NCBI GenBank assembly: GCA_903930165.1
Contig: CAIYXO010000359.1
Coordinates: 1 to 9,315 of the forward strand
Source of the DNA: an uncultured Verrucomicrobiota bacterium
GTDB taxonomy: Bacteria > Verrucomicrobiota > Verrucomicrobiia > Limisphaerales > UBA9464
Length of the DNA stretch: 9,315 nt
Reading direction: 5' to 3'
This document shows positions 1 to 5,330 of the stretch, piece after piece. Position 1 is the stretch's first letter; each line of letters starts with the position of its first letter. A program made the translations under genes and the position numbers. The notes under the pieces are model-generated. The model was not told where the DNA came from. It ran no database searches and saw only the letters and a list, made by a program, of their open reading frames with translations.

Positions 1-293
1 ATGTGCGGCGAATGGAGGATCACGAGCCCGGGGTCACCATCCGTATCCGCATCGGCGAAAGGGGCGCCAACCGGGTGCGGCGCGAGTGGTCACTCGGAGT
101 GGTTTCCGAGGAACCGACTCCCGACGGCGTGGTGTTCACGCTCACGGCGGGCCGCCTCGACTGGTTCGTGAACTGGCTGCTCTCCTTCGGGCCGTGGGTC
201 GCCGTGCTGGAGCCGGCGGAGTTGCGGGACCGCATCGTCGCCGCCGCCCACGCCGCCGCCGCCCATCACGGAGCGCCGCCGAAAGCCTCCTGA
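1..293 (+). CDS. WYL/WCX-type transcriptional regulator, C-terminal fragment (5' end outside window)
   Basis: The frame is open from the window edge (first complete codon at base 3) to TGA at 291-293, leaving about 96 residues. They match the WCX tail of YafY/DeoR-like regulators: a VTIRIRIG strand, a basic RVRREW turn, a GVVFTLTAG strand, then DWFVNWLLSFGPWVAVLEP, the usual 'W-x-L-x-FG-x-x-x-x-VLEP' signature, and a final helix beginning AELRDRIVAAA. Family members have an N-terminal winged helix-turn-helix, a WYL ligand-sensing domain and this C-terminal domain; the first two must lie upstream. The in-frame GTG at base 3 and ATG at base 12 are most likely internal codons. A VOC-fold gene follows on the same strand after 104 bp, a pairing often seen for YafY-like regulators. 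Its stop codon lies inside a perfect inverted repeat. Family assignment is fairly secure; the ligand is unknown. Confidence 0.8.
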   Translation, partial: VRRMEDHEPGVTIRIRIGERGANRVRREWSLGVVSEEPTPDGVVFTLTAGRLDWFVNWLLSFGPWVAVLEPAELRDRIVAAAHAAAAHHGAPPKAS

Positions 294-308
294 CATAGGG
301 TTGTCAGG
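289..308. promoter_or_regulatory. Candidate operator: perfect inverted repeat CCTGACA-N6-TGTCAGG
   Basis: Two perfect 7-bp arms (289-295 and 302-308) flank the spacer TAGGGT. The left arm covers the TGA stop of the WYL-regulator gene, and the site lies about 90 bp upstream of the VOC gene start. The symmetry and size suit a dimeric repressor, and the adjacent WYL/WCX regulator is the obvious candidate to bind it. The repeat is seen directly; its role as an operator is inference. With a 6-nt loop and no T-run it is a less convincing terminator. Confidence 0.5.
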
Positions 309-397
309 TCCGTCCTCCACAGTCTTCCCATCGCCCGCCCTGCAGTCCGTGCAGGACCGGACGAACCGTCGGAAACAAGACCCCAAAGCAGCACTCC

Positions 398-772
398 ATG
401 AACAAGATCAACGCCGTCAACTGGTTCGAAATCATCGTCACCGACTTCGACCGTGCGAAGAAGTTCTACGAATCCATCCTCGCCACGCCCTTGGCCGAAC
501 AGGCCAACCCGATGGGCCGCATGGCCATGTTCCCCTTCGACATGGAGAAGGGCGTGGGCGGCGCCATCACGCAGATGGAGGGTTTCTCCTCCGGAGCCGG
601 AGGCACGGTGGTTTACCTGAATGTCGAAGGCGACCTCGACGGCGTCATCGGCCGCACCCCCGCCTCAGGAGGCGAAGTCCTGCGCCCGAAGTTCCCGATC
701 GGTCCCTGGGGCTTCATCGCCATCCTGAAGGACACGGAAGGCAACGTCTTCGGAGTCCATTCGCTGACCTGA
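398..772 (+). CDS. VOC-family (glyoxalase/bleomycin-resistance fold) protein
   Basis: This 124-residue protein begins MNKINAVNWFEIIVTDFDRA. It looks like a single VOC unit of the 'predicted enzyme related to lactoylglutathione lyase' type (COG3324-like). The opening strand NWFEIIVTDFDRAKKFYE (residues 8-25) and the closing motif GFIAILKDTEGNVFGVHS (105-122), with its D-x-E/D-G-N turn, are characteristic. The two halves should form the paired beta-alpha-beta-beta-beta modules, and most relatives dimerise. Candidate metal-site positions fall in the first strand (around E11) and the last strands, but the usual His/Glu set is incomplete, so catalysis is uncertain. It is probably cytoplasmic, as no signal peptide is seen. 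There is no strong Shine-Dalgarno before the ATG; the start is chosen because it begins directly before the first VOC strand. It follows the WYL regulator and a candidate operator, so it may be that regulator's target. Confidence 0.85.
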   Translation: MNKINAVNWFEIIVTDFDRAKKFYESILATPLAEQANPMGRMAMFPFDMEKGVGGAITQMEGFSSGAGGTVVYLNVEGDLDGVIGRTPASGGEVLRPKFPIGPWGFIAILKDTEGNVFGVHSLT

Positions 773-1124
773 GTTCTGTGCGATTCGACCGGGGCCCTCA
801 AGCGGAGCCGCGGCGCCCTGGGGTGTGGAGTCCCGGCTTCAGCCGGCTCCGGTGTTCTCCTCCTGTGTGTTTCCCTTGTCCGGACGAAGCGGCCTCCGAG
901 GGAAACATCGGAAAACCAGACCGGCTGAAGCCGGGAATCCGCACCCCGGAGGTTGACTCCGCGTGCGGCCTCAGTGGGATGCCTGTGAAGGACAAACGCG
1001 GGTTCCCGGCGAAGGATGGAACGCCGAAGTGTGGTCACCCTCTCCGGCCACGGACCCGGCGCCCGGTTGACGCCTCTGCATTTCGGAGTGAGGTCCGTCT
1101 TCGCTCCAAGCGGATGCCTCCGAC
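773..1124. other. Convergent intergenic region, 352 bp, no gene seen
   Basis: This gap separates the 3' ends of the VOC gene (plus) and the histidine kinase gene (minus). Its main content is the long imperfect hairpin at 820-947. The remaining right part (948-1124) has no convincing coding potential. It does contain short repeated words such as GGTTGAC (near 951 and 1065) and GGATGCCT (near 978 and 1112). Open frames crossing it on the minus strand are Arg/Pro-rich shadow translations. Confidence 0.6.
820..947. repeat. Large imperfect palindromic element (REP/MITE-like hairpin)
   Basis: The left arm (820-846) and right arm (921-947) are inverted copies of each other over 27 bp with 25 matches, both carrying a CCGGCTTCAGCCGG-type core. 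Inside lies a second inverted pair, TGTTTCCC (868-875) and GGGAAACA (900-907). Between those two, GTCCGGAC is itself palindromic, so the whole element can fold into one long interrupted stem. It sits between two converging genes, a common location for REP or MITE-type repeats, and could also end transcription in both directions. The symmetry is seen directly. That it is a dispersed family is inferred from its form and from recall of similar 'CCGGCTGAAGCCGGG' words in Verrucomicrobiota genomes. No transposase or clear target-site duplication was found. Confidence 0.7.
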
Positions 1125-2648
1125 TCAGGCGGCCTTCCCGACCGGGATGCGGACGCTGAAGACCGAGCCGACGCCGGGTGCGCTTTCGACCGAGATCCGG
1201 CCCTGATGGGCCTCCACGATGGCCCGGCAGATCGCGAGGCCGAGTCCGCTGTGCCCTTCGGCGCGACGGCGCGCGCGGTCGGCGCGGAAGAAGCGGTCGA
1301 AGACGTGGGGAAGGTCCTCGACGGCGATGCCGATCCCGGAGTCCTCCACGACGAGACTGCAGTCGTCGCCGGACGCCACGGTCCGGACCTTCACCGTGCC
1401 ACCGGACGGCGTGTATTGGATGGCGTTGGCAACCAGGTTGGTCACGACCTGCCCAAGCCTTTCGGCGTCGCCGCACACCGGTGCGGAGGAGGTGAGCACC
1501 TCGAGGAGGAGTCCCTTCTGGATGGCGAGCGGCCGAAGGGCCTCGGCCTGCGCCCGTGCGACTTCCCCAAGGTCCAGGGGAAGAGCCGTCCCCAGGCCGT
1601 CCCCTTCGTCCAGGCGGGCAAGTTGCAGGAGGGAATCGGTGAGCCGCCGCATTTGTTGCGCGGTGGCGAGGGACGCCTTGAGGGTTTCCCGATATTCCTC
1701 CGGGGAACGGTCGCGCGAAAGGGCGGACTGCGCCTCGACGAGAAGCACCGCGAGCGGGGTGCGCAGCTCGTGCGCGGCGTCGTCGGTGAACCGGCGCTGC
1801 CGGACGAAGGCGGCCTCGAGGCGGTCGAACGTCGCATTGAGCACGCCCGCGAGCCGGCCCACCTCGCTGTCGGGCTCCGTGGTGGCGATGCGTTCGGAAA
1901 GGGCCCCGCCGGAGATCCGTTCGGCGGCGGCCCGGATCTCCTCGACGGGACGCAGGGCACGTGTGGAAAGCCACCACCCGCCTCCGAGCCCGAGCGCCAG
2001 GACCGCGGCTCCGACACCGGCAAGGTTCCATGCCAGTCTCCGCTGGGCCCGCTCCAGGGGCTGGAGCGACCGTCCGGCCAACACACAGTCGCCCAGCTCG
2101 GTGAACTGGTAGCACTCGAGAAGCCCGTCCCGGTCGCGGAAGAGCATCTGCGTGCTCCGTCCCGGTCGACGCGGGATCGGCAACTCCGGAGGCCCCACTT
2201 CGGTCCGCCGGAGCAGCACCCCTTCCCGGGACCAGACGGCGGCGTGTCCCCCGGGTGGGCCGCCGGACAAGGCCAACTCGAACGCGCCCTCCGGAATCCG
2301 CGCCTGCGGTCGTCCGGAACGGGACATCCCGGGTCCGTCGGGCGGAGGGCCCATCGGACGCTGACGATCCCCGCTCCCCCGAAACTCCAGGGGCGGGATG
2401 CGGCGCACCTCGCGCGCCTCCTCCTCGGAAGGTCCACCCAAGGATCGGGGTCCGCCGGATGCCGGCCCGCCGCCGCCACGAACCGCGAGGTTCAAGGCGG
2501 CGACGCGCCGCTCCAAGTCCTCCTTCAAAAGCCCGCGCTGGGTCACCCCCTGGAGCTGATGGACCATCAGGCCGAACCCGGCGAGCACGCCGACCAGCAG
2601 GAATCCAAGCCAGAGCTGCAACCGCCAGCGGATGGAGCGGATCACCAT
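1125..2648 (-). CDS. Sensor histidine kinase (HAMP, HisKA, HATPase_c)
   Basis: This is a 507-residue membrane kinase. A short basic N-terminus leads into TM1 (about 11-32). An extracytoplasmic region (about 33-205) follows, with a Gly/Pro-rich stretch around 68-117. TM2 is about 206-226, and a HAMP linker (ALRPVEEIRAAAERISGG) runs from about 230 to 283. The H-box FTDDAAHELRTPLA places the phospho-acceptor at H293. The ATPase domain has N-box asparagines N404 and N408, the G1 box DSGIG (436-440), the F-box HVFDRFFRAD (448-457) and the G2 box GHSGLGLA (465-472). All catalytic boxes are intact. The overall form resembles CusS/QseC/PmrB-like kinases. The ATG lies 4 bp after the stop of the response regulator gene, so the two are co-transcribed. 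The signal sensed cannot be read from the sequence; the sensor region lacks a domain I recognise. Confidence 0.95.
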   Translation of the reverse strand: MVIRSIRWRLQLWLGFLLVGVLAGFGLMVHQLQGVTQRGLLKEDLERRVAALNLAVRGGGGPASGGPRSLGGPSEEEAREVRRIPPLEFRGSGDRQRPMGPPPDGPGMSRSGRPQARIPEGAFELALSGGPPGGHAAVWSREGVLLRRTEVGPPELPIPRRPGRSTQMLFRDRDGLLECYQFTELGDCVLAGRSLQPLERAQRRLAWNLAGVGAAVLALGLGGGWWLSTRALRPVEEIRAAAERISGGALSERIATTEPDSEVGRLAGVLNATFDRLEAAFVRQRRFTDDAAHELRTPLAVLLVEAQSALSRDRSPEEYRETLKASLATAQQMRRLTDSLLQLARLDEGDGLGTALPLDLGEVARAQAEALRPLAIQKGLLLEVLTSSAPVCGDAERLGQVVTNLVANAIQYTPSGGTVKVRTVASGDDCSLVVEDSGIGIAVEDLPHVFDRFFRADRARRRAEGHSGLGLAICRAIVEAHQGRISVESAPGVGSVFSVRIPVGKAA

Positions 2649-2652
2649 GGGC

Positions 2653-3306
2653 TCAGCGCTCGATGCAGTATCCCAAGCCCCGGCGGGTCACGATGAGGTC
2701 GTGGCCGAGCTTCTTGCGGATGTTGAACACATGGACGTCGAGCAGGTTGGAGAGGCTGTCGTCGTTCTCGTCGAAGAGGTGTTCGAACAGCTCGGTGCGG
2801 GTGACGACCTCGCGACGGTGCAGGGCGAGGTACTCGAGGATGGAGTATTCGCGGGCGGTCAGCACCACCGGGACTCCGGCACGTGTGACGGAACGGGCCC
2901 GGGTGTCGACGCGGACGTCGCCCAGCTCGATGTCGGGACGCGCAGTCCCCGCGGCACGCCGGATCAGCGCCCGCACCCGGGCGAGCAGCTCGTCGAGGTC
3001 GAACGGCTTGCCGAGGTAGTCGTCCGCCCCACCGTCCAGCCCACGCACGCGGTCCGACGCCGCGTCGAGCGCGGTCAACATCAGGACCGGCGTGGCCTTG
3101 GTCTTCCGCAGCTCGCGCAAGACCGTCCACCCGTCCCGTCCCGGGAGCATCACGTCGAGAAGGACGACGTTGTAGTCGTTCTGGCCCGCCTTGTGCAGCC
3201 CCTCGACTCCGTCCTCGGCAACGTCGACCGCATAGCCTTCCTCGCGCAACGCCTTGGCCAACGTCGTGCGGAGGCGGTCTTCATCTTCGATCAACAGGAT
3301 CCTCAT
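2653..3306 (-). CDS. OmpR/PhoB-family response regulator
   Basis: This 217-residue protein has an N-terminal receiver domain (1 to about 115) with the acidic pocket in LLIEDED, phospho-acceptor D51 in VVLLDVMLPGRDGW, switch threonine T78 (MLTAL) and conserved lysine K100 (YLGKPF). A winged-helix DNA-binding domain follows (about 125-217), including LTAREYSILEYLALHRREVV, the recognition-helix region SLSNLLDVHVFNIRKKLG and the terminal hairpin RRGLGYCIE. Length and motifs fit CusR/QseB/PmrA-type regulators. It is the first gene of a two-gene operon with the histidine kinase 4 bp downstream, its likely partner. The ATG at 3304-3306 directly precedes the first receiver strand; the Shine-Dalgarno is weak. 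A direct repeat in the divergent upstream region may be its binding site. Confidence 0.96.
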   Translation of the reverse strand: MRILLIEDEDRLRTTLAKALREEGYAVDVAEDGVEGLHKAGQNDYNVVLLDVMLPGRDGWTVLRELRKTKATPVLMLTALDAASDRVRGLDGGADDYLGKPFDLDELLARVRALIRRAAGTARPDIELGDVRVDTRARSVTRAGVPVVLTAREYSILEYLALHRREVVTRTELFEHLFDENDDSLSNLLDVHVFNIRKKLGHDLIVTRRGLGYCIER

Positions 3307-3326
3307 GGGAGTCGGCCCCCGGTTTC

Positions 3327-3382
3327 GCGGGACGCGGAAGGAGTGTCCCGCAACGTGGATGAAGATGGGATGAAGCGGGACA
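3327..3382 (-). promoter_or_regulatory. Possible alternative-hairpin leader of the response regulator-kinase operon
   Basis: On the minus strand, three complementary segments lie 21-76 bases upstream of the response regulator ATG, in order: TGTCCCGC (3382-3375), GCGGGACA (3351-3344) and GTCCCGC (3333-3327). The middle segment can pair with the first (8 bp, 23-nt loop) or with the third (7 bp, 10-nt loop), but not both. This could modulate leader folding or form part of a protein-binding site. The complementarity is seen directly; any function is speculative, and the transcription start is unknown. Confidence 0.25.
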
Positions 3383-3390
3383 TGGGCCGG

Positions 3391-3406
3391 CTTAACGGAG
3401 GCTTAA
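3391..3406 (+). promoter_or_regulatory. Candidate response-regulator box: CTTAA-N6-CTTAA direct repeat
   Basis: CTTAA occurs at 3391-3395 and again at 3402-3406, an 11-bp period that puts both half-sites on one helix face. This layout resembles PmrA/QseB-type boxes (roughly YTTAA in two copies separated by about 6 bp) bound by OmpR/PhoB-family dimers. AT-rich words stand out in this GC-rich region. The site lies in the gap between the response regulator gene and the divergent dioxygenase gene. Read on the plus strand it points toward the dioxygenase, with a poor -10-like TAGCGT at 3419-3424. Control of the operon, the dioxygenase or both is possible; the assignment is inference. Confidence 0.45.
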
Positions 3407-3460
3407 ACGCCCGGGAGGTAGCGTGACGCCGACAAACGGATCATCAACACCGACCACACC

Positions 3461-4501
3461 ATGAAGACCAGTCCCAAACCTGCGGAACCCCAGGCATTCC
3501 ACATCCCCTGCGACCGCCGCCGCTTCTTCCGAAGCATGGCGATCGCCTCGGCAGGCTTCACGCTGCCCGGGTTCCTCGCCGAGGCCGTCGCCGCGACGCC
3601 GATCGTCACCCAGGGTCCCTACTATCCGCTCGCCGACGACATCCCCTTGGACAAGGACAACGACCTCGTCCAACTGGACGACCGGCTCACCTTGGCCAAC
3701 GGGGTCGTTACCCACATCACCGGACGCGTCCTCGATGCGAACGGGAATCCGGTGAGGAACGCGCTGGTCGAGCTCTGGCATGCCGACCGGGAGGGCGACT
3801 ACCTGTACTCGGCGGGAAGCGGACGTAACGCGGCCTGCGACGCGAACTTCGCGGGGTTCGGGCAGTTCCTGACCGGTTCAACGGGACGCTTCCGTTTCCG
3901 CACGATCAAGGCCGGCCTCTACGTCGGACGCACCCGCCACTACCACTGGGGCGTCACCCTCCCGGGCCGCACGACCCGGTCGACGTCCCAGACGGGATGG
4001 AACGAGGTGGCCTACGGCCTGACCGGAGCCGCCTGGGGCACCCAGAACTCCAACGACAACGTGTTCTCCACGGTCCCCGCGGCGCAGCGGGCGTCCCTGC
4101 TGCTCGACTTCACCGCGGTCCCCGGGACGACGACCGGAGAGGTCCAGGCGGAGTGGGACTTCGTCAGCGGCTTCACCCCGACCGAGCCGACCTATCCGGG
4201 TGGAGGCAGCCTGACGGTGGCCGGCACGCCGGTGGCGGGGCCGGTCGGAAGCGACCCGAGGTACCGGATCACGGTGCCGGCCTACGCGGGCTACACCTAC
4301 GAAATCTACGGCAACCCGACCCTGGCCGACCTTGGATGGCGGGCGTTGCCGTTTTCCCTGAGCGCCACGGGGTCGATCGACCGTCACAAGCACACCGCGA
4401 CGGCGGAAGGTGCGCTGAGCTTCTTCGTCGAGGACGCGGCCGAGCGCGGCTTCTACCAGGTCAGCTACCGCGTACCCGGGGCGAACACCGGCACGCCGTG
4501 A
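3461..4501 (+). CDS. Tat-exported intradiol ring-cleavage dioxygenase-like protein with C-terminal beta-rich domain
   Basis: This protein has 346 residues. The N-terminus carries a twin-arginine motif, DRRRFFRSMAIASAGF (18-33), and a likely cleavage region near AEAVAA (40-45), so export by Tat is expected. The core (about 47-235) matches the catalytic domain of protocatechuate 3,4-dioxygenase/catechol dioxygenases: GPYYPLADD, the carboxypeptidase-like strands GRVLDANGNPVRNALVELWHAD, and FRFRTIKAGLY. Candidate non-haem Fe(III) ligands are all present: Tyr114 or Tyr116 (GDYLYS), Tyr154 (AGLY), and His160/His162 in RHYHWGV, matching the family's H-x-H. The last ~95 residues after a GGGS linker look like a separate beta-rich module (RYRITVPAYAGYTYEIYGNP ... 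FYQVSYRV), similar to C-terminal modules of secreted verrucomicrobial proteins. The substrate is unknown; exported members may act on aromatic compounds outside the cytoplasm. The start has no clear Shine-Dalgarno. The gene diverges from the two-component operon. Confidence 0.85.
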   Translation: MKTSPKPAEPQAFHIPCDRRRFFRSMAIASAGFTLPGFLAEAVAATPIVTQGPYYPLADDIPLDKDNDLVQLDDRLTLANGVVTHITGRVLDANGNPVRNALVELWHADREGDYLYSAGSGRNAACDANFAGFGQFLTGSTGRFRFRTIKAGLYVGRTRHYHWGVTLPGRTTRSTSQTGWNEVAYGLTGAAWGTQNSNDNVFSTVPAAQRASLLLDFTAVPGTTTGEVQAEWDFVSGFTPTEPTYPGGGSLTVAGTPVAGPVGSDPRYRITVPAYAGYTYEIYGNPTLADLGWRALPFSLSATGSIDRHKHTATAEGALSFFVEDAAERGFYQVSYRVPGANTGTP

Positions 4502-4504
4502 GGT

Positions 4505-5209
4505 TCATGGTTCCTTCCGTCGGACGGCGGACGGCGACGTGTCCACCGGGACGAACTCGAACCAGGCGAAGTTGTTGCCCTTGCCGTAGCGGAAGGTGAG
4601 CACCTGCAGGCCGGCCTCCGGAAACGAGATGGTTCCGATCTCCGCGAGATTCCAATGGTGGTAGGAAGCGGTCGCCACCGGGAGACGGCAAGAGGCCGCA
4701 GGCCGGCCGTTGACCTCGAACTCCACGCGGTTGGTCTGGTACGCGTAGAGCGCCCGGATCCGGTAGGTGCCGGCCCGTTCGACGCGGACCGTGTACCGGC
4801 ACCATTCGCCGTCCTCGGTCCAGCCGATGTAGTGCTGGTTGATGGGCGGGGCGACGCGGTTGGTGTGGTTCAGGTCGGCCCAGTCCTTCACGAACGAGAG
4901 GTCCACCCCTTCGCCTTCCCGGAAGTGCCAGACGTAGTCGCCGGCATGGGCCCGCTGGTGGCCGGACTCGCGGTTCAACTTGCCGCTGCCGTTGTTGAGC
5001 GCGTCCGTGTCGTGGTAGGCGACCCCCTCGCCGCCGAGGTCGAACAGCGCGCATTGGACCAGTCCCGGGATCACCGGCGGATCCGCCTTGTGGAAGGGAT
5101 CCGAGAACGGGCGTCCCGTGTAGTCGGAAGGAACCTCGGCGAAGGCGGCGAGGGTCGAGGAAAGCAGGGCCACCCCGGCGAACCGGGACGAGGCGAACGG
5201 CAGGGGCAT
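4505..5209 (-). CDS. Secreted CBM6-like carbohydrate-binding protein
   Basis: I chose the ATG at 5207-5209, giving 234 residues. It is preceded by AGGAAGG at good spacing and begins a signal peptide (MPLPFASSRFAGVALLSSTLAAFAE); the frame stays open further upstream, but that part is low-quality. The mature protein resembles CBM6/CBM35-type beta-sandwich modules: VIPGLVQCALFDLGGEGVAYHDTDALNNG (about 44-72), then YIGWTEDGEWCRYTVRVERAGTYRIRALYA, and a closing strand LTFRYGKGNNFAWFEFV. The GEGVAYHDTD and GWTEDGEWCRYTV words are typical of CBM6-containing proteins of Bacteroidota, Planctomycetota and Verrucomicrobiota. No glycoside hydrolase domain is attached, so it may bind polysaccharide on its own or at the cell surface. 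It converges on the dioxygenase gene with only 3 bp between stop codons. Confidence 0.8.
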   Translation of the reverse strand: MPLPFASSRFAGVALLSSTLAAFAEVPSDYTGRPFSDPFHKADPPVIPGLVQCALFDLGGEGVAYHDTDALNNGSGKLNRESGHQRAHAGDYVWHFREGEGVDLSFVKDWADLNHTNRVAPPINQHYIGWTEDGEWCRYTVRVERAGTYRIRALYAYQTNRVEFEVNGRPAASCRLPVATASYHHWNLAEIGTISFPEAGLQVLTFRYGKGNNFAWFEFVPVDTSPSAVRRKEP

Positions 5210-5330
5210 GGCGGCACCTTCCTGCGTCGACGGACCGGAAACCAGCCCGGAGGCGGGAATGGCGACGGCTTGAACCGATACCGCGCCGGAGGCAGTTTCG
5301 TCCCACGGACCTCCCCGGCCGTCCTGCACC
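5210..5330. promoter_or_regulatory. Divergent intergenic region between the CBM6-like gene and the adenine deaminase-like gene
   Basis: This 121-bp gap must hold the promoters of both outward-facing genes. The minus-strand gene has an AGGAAGG ribosome-binding site (about 5217-5223). On the plus strand TTGAAC at 5270-5275 is a possible -35 element, but no good -10 follows at normal spacing. No clear operator was found. Confidence 0.35.

Noticed and set aside
613..2115. Long minus-strand open frame across the VOC gene, the intergenic hairpin and the kinase gene
   Set aside because: The translation is Arg/Pro/Gly-rich, crosses a repeat, and runs out of frame with the kinase and antisense to the VOC gene. 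It is a shadow frame.
1206..2696. Long plus-strand open frame (about 496 codons) opposite the histidine kinase
   Set aside because: It is antisense to a kinase with every conserved box intact. Its translation is low-complexity and matches no family; long antisense frames are expected in GC-rich DNA.
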